From Rachycentron canadum (Eukaryota > Chordata > Actinopteri > Carangiformes > Rachycentridae), in assembly GCA_038496675.1 (NCBI GenBank), contig CM076654.1, forward strand, positions 4,630,463 to 4,694,462: a DNA stretch of 64,000 bases. The letters run 5' to 3'. The position numbers and the translations under genes are program-made. Below the pieces are notes generated by a model. The model made no database searches. It was not told the DNA's origin and worked only from the letters and a program-made list of their open reading frames with translations. Shown here in pieces: positions 51,101 through 57,217 of the stretch (within the stretch, counting starts at the first letter, position 1; each line of letters begins with the position of its first letter).

Positions 51101-52604
51101 CAGCGCCGGTCCCCACCCACCTCCCCCTCATTTGGACAAGTCCCCAGCCTGAAATCTTTCCCGCGTTGATGAGCTGTGTACCTTGAAAATGGCATTTAGC
51201 CCGGGGATGAGATAATCGTCAGTTTTAAAGCCACCACAGGTGCTAAAGAAACAGATGGTGAACACAGGCAATCTGAAATGTTAAAAAACAATTGCAAGAA
51301 CTGATTATGTCGACCACAGAGTTAGATTTTACTTTTCTTTCACCCTGATATTTGAAAAAGTCAACTGATAAACACTAGGAAACAACACATGGCACTGAGA
51401 AAATACGCATTTTATGTAGTTATACCTTGGTGCTTACCTGGTATAGAGGGCTTTGTCTTAACCATAGCGACCTGGGTTCGAGTCCTACCCATCTACCCTA
51501 CCCCATCTTTCCTGTGTCTCTCTCATTGCAGTTATAATAAAGACAGGGAAAAAAATGAATAATTAATTATGCAAAGGATTGTGTATTGTTTTGGTTACAC
51601 TGTCCTCAACTCTGAGCCCTGGTTAAATGATTAATTATTTCCTTTATGCAGCAGACAGACTCAGTGAGTGATATTCCTCTTAGGAGTTGATGGAGAACAA
51701 AAAAGAGGTCAAAGGAGAATGAATATTGTACTAAAATACACCAGGATGAAATAAAAGCTAATGTTGCTCTGTGTCTGCCGGATGTGTAATAGACATTTGT
51801 TTGGTATCTTGTTGGTTATGATATCTTTGTAATGCAATACAGTATTTTTGCTGTTGAGTTTTGTTTGTTCTTTGAATGATGCACTGCAAAGACATTTATA
51901 AATTATCAGCCAATAAAATCTATATAGGAACAGTTGCCTGTTTCCATCCAGCAGACACACTGAGTGGTAGCATTCATTTGGGGTTGTATCTCCAGCTGCT
52001 GGGTGAGTGTAAGTCTTCTTTAAGTTCTGCTTTGGTCTTGATGAAAATATCTGGCTTTTAACCCACTAAGACAAAACATTTCTAAAACCTAAGACCAATT
52101 TGAAAACAACATGAAGTTTCTGAAAATGTCTCTCAAGGGTTTGTTTGTTGTTGTTATGTGGATTGCGTGCATTGTTTTTTTTTTGTTTTTTGTTTTTTTT
52201 TTTAGCTTTTTCGCTGAAAAAGCTGAAATCAGCTGAAAAATGCTGATGTGAGTGTTTAAAATGAGCCAAGACAGTGAAACGGCAACTGAAAGACACTAAA
52301 CTTCTTATCCTTTTTGCCTCTCCACAGTGCCAGGAAGAGACCCATCCCTTACTTCCGACCCAGTCCTTCCTCTAGTAGTCGGTCCACCAGCGTTTCATCC
52401 TGGAGCAGCCTCTTCACCCGCAGCCGCAGTCGCAGCCCAATCCACAGCATTAGCAGAAGCCGGAGCAGGAGCCGGAGCCGGAGCCACAGTTACTCCTCCT
52501 ATAGGAGCTACAGTCGCAGTTCATCCTGGAACTCAATCTTTGGGACCCGCAGTCGCAGCCGGAGTCGCGGTTCGTTGCACAAACGTAACAAAACCAGGCA
52601 TTAG
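33018..52604 (+). CDS. srrm4: srrm4 (nSR100), neuronal microexon splicing activator; 3' twelve coding exons, 5' end missing
   Basis: SRRM4 is a nuclear RS-repeat protein that promotes inclusion of short neural exons by acting at upstream UGC-containing intron ends. Coding segments: 33018-33152, 42065-42148, 42294-42374, 42457-42483, 42682-42732, 44804-44887, 45694-45859, 48869-49191, 49399-49593, 50674-50775, 50876-51031, 52328-52604. Every intron is GT-AG and the joined frame stays open for 559 residues to TAG. Diagnostic matches to remembered vertebrate SRRM4 are a Lys-run block (residues 80-95), YDSGNDTSSPPS (238-249), SDSGNS (286-291), SYSRSPSYS, and the eMIC-type core SYSPMKKRRRDSPSHLEARR followed by ARKRPIPYFRPSPSSS. 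Human SRRM4 has 611 residues, so about 50-100 N-terminal residues on missing exon(s) are expected. The paralogue SRRM3 is the alternative, but the neighbouring hspb8 favours SRRM4. Confidence 0.93.
34565..35210 (-). mobile_element. 5'-truncated, decayed LINE (L2/CR1-like) fragment
   Basis: Read on the minus strand, frames broken by shifts give a reverse-transcriptase C-terminal (thumb) signature: QLLVQTLVISRL..CNALLA, then QNAAACLVFNQPQRAHVT, then in another frame FLSVFKRLLRTHLFQ. A 3' tail of the form aaaagcatctgccaaatgaa ends in an atgtaaatgtaa-type short repeat at about 34567. Order and orientation fit one 5'-truncated insertion with internal deletion between the HVT and FKR segments. The clade (L2 versus CR1/Rex) is uncertain. 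It cannot encode an active protein. Confidence 0.8.
38535..38551. repeat. (TA)n microsatellite
   Basis: Eight to nine uninterrupted TA units in the large srrm4 intron. Confidence 0.85.
39480..39845. repeat. Fish interspersed repeat fragment
   Basis: Contains 'ggaactggacgtat', 'catgtggcccaagtatgggc' and, near the right end, 'gtgtacctaataaactggc' followed by 'actgagtgtat'. These are words I recall from high-copy fish repeats. The two ends may belong to different elements, and boundaries are approximate. Confidence 0.5.
40146..40173. repeat. Poly-T tract (28 nt)
   Basis: Pure T run in the large srrm4 intron; no retroposon body was recognised beside it. Confidence 0.9.
41545..41720 (-). repeat. 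Interspersed repeat family A, copy 3
   Basis: The plus strand reads 'tgacatcacaaagttcagga', then 'ctcgttttaagg', then 'gtgcatttctctgtggact'. These are the reverse complement of the 5' half of the copy at 281-605. It lies about 350 bases upstream of the exon at 42065. Confidence 0.7.
42065..42148 (+). CDS. srrm4: srrm4 exon, 84 nt
   Basis: Acceptor ctctgcttgcag, donor gtcagt. Joined in phase it reads SPSFDEDLSPRPKGKKKKRK and continues basic, aligning with the HDKDLTPPP...GKKKKKK part of human SRRM4. Both ends split an AG|N codon. Confidence 0.92.
42294..42374 (+). CDS. srrm4: srrm4 exon, 81 nt
   Basis: Acceptor cctgctttag, donor gtagtt. Reads RSPSHSLSPL followed by an eight-lysine run, then SSKKSKRH; this matches SPSPVKKKKKKSSKKHKR of the family. 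An AAG/AGA triplet run encodes the lysines. The following intron is only 82 nt. Confidence 0.92.
   Translation, partial: VSFPQPVATEEEEKEEEEELQEEQAT
42457..42483 (+). CDS. srrm4: srrm4 microexon, 27 nt
   Basis: Bounded by ttattgtattccag and gtatgt. It adds nine residues, (R)YTSKKSKH plus a split Ser codon, in the place of human SFSKKRRHS. The length is a multiple of three and both ends are phase 2, so skipping would keep the frame. Introns of 82 and 198 nt flank it. Confidence 0.85.
42682..42732 (+). CDS. srrm4: srrm4 exon, 51 nt
   Basis: Acceptor catctcaccag, donor gtcagt. Reads (S)SSLKHKRKDERKHKK, matching SSPKSKRRDEKRHKK in human SRRM4. A TGC lies at 42656-42658, 24 nt before the exon, in the kind of position SRRM4 itself recognises. 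Confidence 0.92.
42733..44803 (+). other. srrm4: srrm4 intron (2.1 kb)
   Basis: gtcagt to cctccttcag. It contains a long T tract (about 42958-42981) and AT-rich DNA. A stretch near 44230-44480 has higher GC but no recognised homology. No exon is seen. Confidence 0.8.
44804..44887 (+). CDS. srrm4: srrm4 exon, 84 nt
   Basis: Acceptor ttgcctccttcag, donor gtaagg. Reads (S)SRTHSRRRRRYRRSESDSSS and ends in SPTED, corresponding to the SHRHRHHRCPSRSQSSESRPSS region of human SRRM4. It is phase 2 at both ends. Confidence 0.9.
44888..45693 (+). other. srrm4: srrm4 intron (806 nt)
   Basis: gtaagg to ttttcccccacag. Non-coding. The open frame that continues upstream from the next exon (45464-45693) is intronic because it precedes the acceptor. 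Confidence 0.75.
45694..45859 (+). CDS. srrm4: srrm4 exon, 166 nt
   Basis: Acceptor ttttcccccacag, donor gtaagt. The phase-2 entry gives (R)NHLQKSVVHQTLGDLAAVGE and onward to KTAPKYRSILSTGT, leaving in phase 0. The phase-0 exit is what the next exon needs, which is the main support. Sequence similarity to human SRRM4 is weak here (the SPEAQ...LGYLSARGVITGSG region), so this is the least certain internal exon. Confidence 0.75.
45860..48868 (+). other. srrm4: srrm4 intron (3.0 kb)
   Basis: gtaagt to ctgtttgcag. Contains poly-T/T-rich tracts (47022-47060), a G run near 47405-47414, and a TAATTA-rich repeat-poor block at 47130-47400 that could be regulatory. No exon was recognised; the frame at 48285-48614 is T-rich hydrophobic and unsupported. 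Confidence 0.75.
48869..49191 (+). CDS. srrm4: srrm4 exon, 323 nt
   Basis: Acceptor ctgtttgtctgtttgcag, donor gtaatg. Enters in phase 0 and leaves in phase 2. It encodes visible residues 210-317 including HDYDSGNDTSSPPSSKTG and NASDSGNSVTSY, among the best-recognised SRRM4 segments outside the RS parts. This is the largest internal exon. Confidence 0.95.
49399..49593 (+). CDS. srrm4: srrm4 RS-rich exon, 195 nt
   Basis: Acceptor ttttgtttgcag, donor gtggtt. Reads (R)EQITLGCRVEVVRPPKTS, then RSSSSRSRSRSSGSSRYSG and YSRSPSLSSY. It supplies part of the central RS domain (visible residues 318-381). It is phase 2 at both ends. Confidence 0.92.
49865..50035 (-). mobile_element. tRNA-derived SINE, minus strand
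   Basis: On the minus strand an A-box-like AGTAGGTAGAGCAGGTC (50002-50018) is followed by a B box GGTTCGATCC (49971-49980), then 'ctgactcctccagtccacat' and 'gggcgagatactgaactgat'. The promoter spacing and body words fit a widespread teleost tRNA-derived SINE. It lies in the srrm4 intron 49594-50673, antisense to the gene. Confidence 0.75.
50038..50150 (+). repeat. Interspersed repeat family B, 3' part
   Basis: Reads 'cccatcagccccagttgtac', 'tttgtgtttagggct' and 'gtgctgaacacggt'. I recall these as the downstream part of the family whose upstream part lies at 10345-10625. It abuts the SINE at 49865-50035. Confidence 0.6.
50324..50540 (+). other. 217-nt exon-like open block inside a srrm4 intron (possible poison exon)
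   Basis: It is preceded by a pyrimidine-rich stretch ending cttgtcacag and followed by a consensus donor gtgagt at 50541. One frame is open throughout and reads EQEKSPTESSPLFKKQVVEG and on to VASDTLNDLSFLKK; I do not recognise the protein. Joined to the preceding srrm4 exon (phase 2), the frame would stop at a TGA after eight codons, and 217 is not a multiple of three. It could be a frame-breaking alternative exon, an exon relic of another gene, or chance. Confidence 0.3.
50674..50775 (+). CDS. srrm4: srrm4 RS-rich exon, 102 nt
   Basis: Acceptor ctcttgttgtcag, donor gtgatc. Reads (S)SYSRSPSYSANLRRRGSMAS and on to GSYSRYSDD, matching SYSRSPSYS...RSPSYSRYSP of human SRRM4. It is phase 2 at both ends. 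Confidence 0.93.
50876..51031 (+). CDS. srrm4: srrm4 exon encoding the first part of the eMIC region, 156 nt
   Basis: Acceptor tatttctccttgcag, donor gtgcag. Encodes visible residues 417-467, ending SYSPMKKRRRDSPSHLEARR plus IT. This block is nearly identical to human SRRM4 and forms the first half of the eMIC (enhancer of microexons) domain shown in the literature to be required for microexon inclusion. Confidence 0.96.
51032..52327 (+). other. srrm4: srrm4 last intron (1.3 kb)
   Basis: gtgcag to ctctccacag. Contains a plus-strand SINE (51415-51560) and T-rich DNA near 52170-52205. No exon is seen. Confidence 0.85.
51415..51560 (+). mobile_element. tRNA-derived SINE, plus strand
   Basis: A B box GGTTCGAGTCC lies at about 51474-51484, with a degenerate A-box region near 51430 and a 3' end of the 'tataataaagacaggga' form followed by an A-rich stretch. 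From memory this layout belongs to a percomorph tRNA-derived SINE ending in 'tataataaaggcaaaa'. It is diverged, so old. Confidence 0.65.
52328..52604 (+). CDS. srrm4: srrm4 last coding exon: second part of eMIC plus C-terminal RS tail
   Basis: Acceptor ttttgcctctccacag; the stop TAG is at 52602-52604. The phase-2 join completes Ser and reads ARKRPIPYFRPSPSSSSRST, then SRSRSRSRSRSHSYSSYRSY and a basic end LHKRNKTRH. The PIPYxRPSPSSS motif is diagnostic of the SRRM3/SRRM4 C-terminus. Confidence 0.97.
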
Positions 52605-52992
52605 GTTTCCCAGAGAACATTAAGGGACCAAAGTGCCGGCTGGGTTTCCACCGGAGACCGAGGACAGTGGATGTTGGAGCAATCGACAGTGTGTGTCTCT
52701 GTGCTCCGCTTTGACGCTTCAGTGGAAATGTCCCAGCAGGGGACACGACCACGGTTTTCATGAGGCAGTCTTGTTCACTCTGCCCACAGAGACCACTGGA
52801 GTCTGAATGTCTTTTTGTCTGTTTGTTTTGTTCTGGTACTGCATCCTCTTGCATCAGCACTCACAATGGCCTGCGACTGTTCATCTTTAAAATTTACAAT
52901 GGAAACTGTACATAACAAAGAAACACAAGTCATCTAACATCTCTGTTCCTTATTTTATGCCTGTGCACATCCCATTAAATTATTCTTTTTAA

Positions 52993-52998
52993 AATAAA
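52993..52998 (+). promoter_or_regulatory. srrm4: Proximal poly(A) signal AATAAA of srrm4
   Basis: AATAAA about 390 bases after the stop codon, with an ATTAAA variant just upstream at 52974. The downstream sequence is AT-rich without a strong GT-rich element, so use is plausible, not certain. Confidence 0.5.
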
Positions 52999-54051
52999 AT
53001 GATAAACTTGATATTTATTTTAAAATTGATAGTTCTTAAAAATGGCACATTGATGTATAATGAACATTCCCAATAAGGGTTTAAATTGCTGAAATACAAT
53101 TTTTTTTCTTGCAATATGCAAATATTGCAAATGAGGGGCCAAATTTAACAGGACATGAAACATTTACTATGTTGGTTGTATGTCCTAGATTTTGTGCCAA
53201 GAAGTGAGGCACTGAGGTAACATTTGAGCCGTTTGTTCCAGCTGTTTACAAATGGCTTCAGAGGGATCGTTATCAGGGAGAGGGAAAAGGTTTACTGCTC
53301 CGATACTGGCACTTCACAAGGTGACGAACAAGCGCCTATTCTCTGAAAAATGAAGCATAGAGGGCGACCCAACGGCAAGCAAACTGCCTGTCAGCTCAAA
53401 TGTCAAATTAATTTATCCTCTGATCAAGTGGAAAACAATTGAAATGTCAGTCCGTGTAATACCACAGAGAGCAATCACAACACTGCAACGACTGGGCTTT
53501 TGACATAATGTTCATGGAGCCAGAGAAGGTTTTATTTTTTCTTGACAGCTCGTGACAAATACAACATGGAAGATGATTTCAAATCTTAAATTAACATTTT
53601 CGGCTGCTGTAAGATTAATTTGCAGCATAGGAAGTAAAAGCTGTATCTCATTTTGTTACAACCTGTTGAGAATAAGCCCGAACTCACTGATTCTCAGTTT
53701 ACTTGAATAATGTTTTCTCACTACAACATTAGAACCATAACACATAATATATAAATCAACTGTTATATCACAACGTAATTCAAAGTTTTGAACTGTGCAA
53801 CACCACACATATTTATTACTTATTTAATATTTATTGGTTTGTTGTCTCACTCAGTAGTGGTCAATCTTTCTATGCAACACTGTCAATTTATAGTTATTAT
53901 GACACTGCTGTAATTTATTTTTGGTCTGCTATAAATTATTCCTTTGGTTATGGCACCTAATTCGCACATGAGCCTCAAAGATGTTCAAAAGTTTGAGAAG
54001 CAAAAGCTGGAGTGGCAAAAAAAGATCTTTCCTGTCTGACCTTTTGTCTTT

Positions 54052-54072
54052 AAAAAAAAAAAAAAAAAAAAA
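54052..54072. repeat. Poly-A tract (21 nt)
   Basis: Pure A run directly preceding a family C repeat copy. Confidence 0.9.
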
Positions 54073-54215
54073 GTTTGACATTTTGGAAAATGTCTTCATT
54101 TGTTTTCTTGCTGAGAGTTCAGAGAGATCAAAACCACTCACTGGTGTATTTGCTCAATATGAAGCTACAGCCGTTTAGCTTAGCTTAGCATTAAGTTTGG
54201 AAACGAGTTCTGTTC
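54065..54215 (+). repeat. Interspersed repeat family C, copy 3
   Basis: Reads 'gtttgacattttgg', 'tttgttttcttgctgagagt', 'caatatgaagctacagcc' and 'gtttagcttagcttagcat'. It is the best-preserved of three copies in the window (others at 15675-15845 and 28395-28510) and lies in the candidate long srrm4 3' UTR. Confidence 0.75.
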
Positions 54216-55969
54216 AGGATATCTGCTCGCTCACTATACACACTACTATAAAGTCAATCAGCTGTTTTGTAGCCCTATACCTGTAGCCTTCAAATGTAAA
54301 TTTTATCCACAAAGGTGACGCGGAAGAAGTCATCTTGCTAACAAGCTAGCTGCTAAGGTTAGCTGTTAGATTTCATTACCCTGACTCCCTGGGAATCTCA
54401 AAAATTAAACCTCTTGTTGGGATCACATTTTGAAAACAACACAATCTGACAAAACGGTAAAAATTGACAAAAATAGGAATAAAGATTTTTCTCTTTATCA
54501 TTAAAAAAAAAAGCTGCACAACAATTGCATGTCTTGAGAGATAGCCTCTACTTTGATGTATTATGCGTCTTGTTTGTGCCTCAGAGATAATAATTTTCAA
54601 TATCATGCGCATCGTTTTGTAGCAATTTCACATCAAGGTAGTGTCTGAAATGTATAAAATGCCATTTGCATTATTTAGAACAGACTATATAGTTGGTGAG
54701 TGAACACATGGACAGTCTGAGCATAGCCAAGTAGTCCGTCTCTGTTCAAGGAAACAAAACTTGTTGTCTTTTTGCAGTGGTTTATCTGTCGGACATGTAA
54801 CCTGTCAAACTATAACTTGATGTTTTTACTCATATTGGCGAAGCAAATGAGATGTTGATAGACAGATTTTGTAACTTTCAGTCTTTACATCTGTTTCCAT
54901 TCTTTTTGCTAAGTTTGCTGATCCTCACCTTGTATTCATCACACAGATACGAGAGCAGCGTTGATCTGCACATCTAATTCTGCAAGGGAGCAAACAAACC
55001 TGTATAACCCAAAATGTCAAACTATACCTTTAAAGTTCATTTCAATGTTAATTTCGAGGCTGTTTTGGCTCCAGAGTTTGAATCTGCAAAGTTTGAAACT
55101 GCCTGTTCACATAATTAAGAGTTATATTTCTCAATCATTTCAAATCCATCATCCTGTCTGTGTAACTGCTCCAGGCCTGACAGACTGCTCTCTATGCACT
55201 CAATACTCTCAGCTTATTTCCCTGAATGTCAACTAAATTGGACGAATGAGGGAAATACGACGCGCGAAGAGGAACGAACTTGGCACATGAGTTCACCATA
55301 AACTATGAACTGATGATGACTCGTGTCACCCGGCGTTGACGAGGTGCCGGTGCATGATTTGTGCACTCATGTTGATAATCTTTCTCAGATGGGCACCCGG
55401 GCCAAAATGTCCCTCTCACCCCCACCTCACAATGTAAAGTTTACATCAGTACTTGTGCAAAACAATTTTAAATATGTAATTACTGTGGTGAAAATATGGA
55501 TCTGCATTGTATGAATTATACAAAAAGTGTGATTATCTGATTTACAGAATGTGACCTGGGCCTTGTTGGATGTTACAATGTTGGTATGGCTATGACACAT
55601 ACACATGACACACCCGTGAAGTAGGAAAATAAGACAATATGCCAGTTCGGCACCAATCAGTGGACTCTAGATGTCTTTGTGTATAAGATCCCTCTGATCA
55701 TGTATTTCGTTATTTTAAAAACTCAAATTACAAGCTCATAGCAATAGTGATCCCGTGTTTCAGTGTTAAACAACGCATTCGCTCCCCCCACCCCACACAC
55801 ACATTGTTTTTTTATACTGTCACATTTTCTCTTGTGTCAGTGTGAATCCACATTGTAATAATGTTTCACCTGGAAATTGAATTGACCCTGCCATAACCCC
55901 ATGATACCCCCTTTCTCGTTGCGTGTTCAGAATAAGATATAAATATATATATAAAAAAACCGTGTTCTG

Positions 55970-55975
55970 AATAAA
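55970..55975 (+). promoter_or_regulatory. srrm4: Candidate distal poly(A) signal AATAAA
   Basis: AATAAA followed by 'acttgtttttatgtcctgg', a plausible cleavage and GT-rich context. Another AATAAA lies at 56101-56106. These are the last such signals before the hspb8 promoter. Confidence 0.45.
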
Positions 55976-56506
55976 ACTTGTTTTTATGTCCTGGAAGTGT
56001 AGATGAAGTAAATAAGAGGCCATCTTCCACTAAGGTGACTCCTTAGCTGTTTTGTACTGTGACCTCAGCGCGTTTGACATGAAGCTCTGCGTTATTTTCT
56101 AATAAAAAGCCAGTGAGTCACCCAGAGGAGGGAGCTCCAACTGTGTGACTGACATGTGGACAGTAACTTAATTTGGACAGAGGGAGGCTGGTCTTTGGTG
56201 AGACGCTGCTGCCTACACTGTAAAAAAAAGATAAAATAAAAAATACACCACACCAGAAAGACATTCAATCTGGATTTAAATAATTGGCGCATTATTTAGT
56301 TTTGACCTGGATACACACCTGAGACTGTTCATTCACAGCTCAACATGTGGTTCTTTTATTCCCATTTTTTTTCTACTGTAAAGCTCTGAAGGCGTAGTTC
56401 TAGTCCCGAGGTGGGTGTTTTTTGCAGTGTGAACGCTCTCCAGATCCTCCCAGCAATTTCCCGTCACTTGCTCAGTGCGGACTCACCGTCTGGGAAACGG
56501 GTCCAG

Positions 56507-56513
56507 TATAAAA
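56507..56513 (+). promoter_or_regulatory. hspb8: TATA box of hspb8
   Basis: TATAAAA in a locally GC-richer region, 278 bases before the start codon. A start site would fall near 56535-56545. The sequence around it (56400-57180) is richer in C, G and CpG than the rest of the window. I see no canonical heat-shock element upstream of the TATA box. Confidence 0.7.
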
Positions 56514-56545
56514 CCCGCCGCCAGAAGGAATTAGACCAGTTGACT

Positions 56546-56565
56546 TGAAGGTTTTGGAAAGTTGA
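56546..56565 (+). promoter_or_regulatory. hspb8: Degenerate heat-shock element near the hspb8 start site
   Basis: Four contiguous 5-bp units TGAAG GTTTT GGAAA GTTGA fit alternating nGAAn/nTTCn, two perfectly (GAA) and two with one mismatch (TTT, TTG). It would lie in the first transcribed bases. Function is inferred. Confidence 0.35.
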
Positions 56566-56645
56566 TGCCGGAGTTTGTTGTTGGATCAACAGGTGACTTA
56601 TTGCGTAACGGTGATGCGCGTAATCCTAAAGAGATAAAGTTTTAA
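56565..56645 (+). CDS. Upstream ORF in the hspb8 5' leader (26 codons)
   Basis: ATG at 56565 opens a frame of 26 codons to TAA at 56643, beginning MPEFVVGSTGDLL. A second, overlapping short frame starts with ATG at 56614 and stops at 56637. Both lie between the predicted start site and the main ATG, so they could reduce translation of hspb8. The Kozak context of the first (gttgATGc) is weak. The peptide is not recognised. Confidence 0.4.
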   Translation: MPEFVVGSTGDLLRNGDARNPKEIKF

Positions 56646-56790
56646 CCGCGCAGGCGCAGGACATTTCTGATTTCTGACTTCAAGAAAGAAAAAAAAAAAA
56701 AGAAAAGAAAAAAAAAAAGAGGAAACTTTTGGTTGAGGGTTGTGTTGGTACAACAAGCTGAACTTTTCCCGGTTTTGAACTCAGCTGGAC

Positions 56791-57217
56791 ATGGCAGAGG
56801 GAGACTTCTACACTATGGGAAGCCGGCAGAGGTTTCCCAGGGATCCGTTTGGAGAATCACCCTTCAGGGAGCAGTCCCCGTTCAGGGATCAGATCGCGTC
56901 TCGGTTTATGGACGAAGACTTTGGGATGCCACCTTTCCCCGACGATCTGGCGATGGACTGGCCGGGCTGGGCTCGGCCGGGCCGGCTAAGCACGCGCCTC
57001 AGCACCTCGCCTTTCAGCAGCAGTTTACGCTCAGGTTTCCCCCCGCGCCAGTCAGCGGGAGGCCCCCCAATGTACACCAGCAGGTACGGGGAGCCCTCCC
57101 CCCGGAGCTCCCCCACCACCACCGGGGGGGAGCCCTGGAAGGTTTGCGTGAACGTCCACAGCTTCAAACCAGAGGAATTACACGTGAAAACGAGAGACGG
57201 GTTTGTAGAAGTGTCAG
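56791..57217 (+). CDS. hspb8: hspb8 coding exon 1
   Basis: From ATG 56791 to donor gtgagt at 57218, 142 codons plus one base. It includes the whole N-terminal arm and the first strands of the alpha-crystallin domain, ending FVEVSG as in human. The arm is about 16 residues longer than human, partly through the tandem SPFREQ/SPFRDQ at residues 23-34. High GC makes two other frames here open; they are shadows. Confidence 0.97.

Larger units (their letters stand above)
52605..55990 (+). other. srrm4: srrm4 3' UTR (extent uncertain)
   Basis: After the stop there is an ATTAAA at 52974-52979 and an AATAAA at 52993-52998 (short form). A further AATAAA at 55970-55975 is followed by a T/GT-rich element and could end a long form; human SRRM4 is known for a long 3' UTR. 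A family C repeat (54065-54215) lies in between. No open frame here looks real. Confidence 0.5.

Noticed and set aside
52450..52860. 136-codon minus-strand frame over the srrm4 last exon
   Set aside because: Created by the repetitive Ser/Arg codons in antisense; no independent support.
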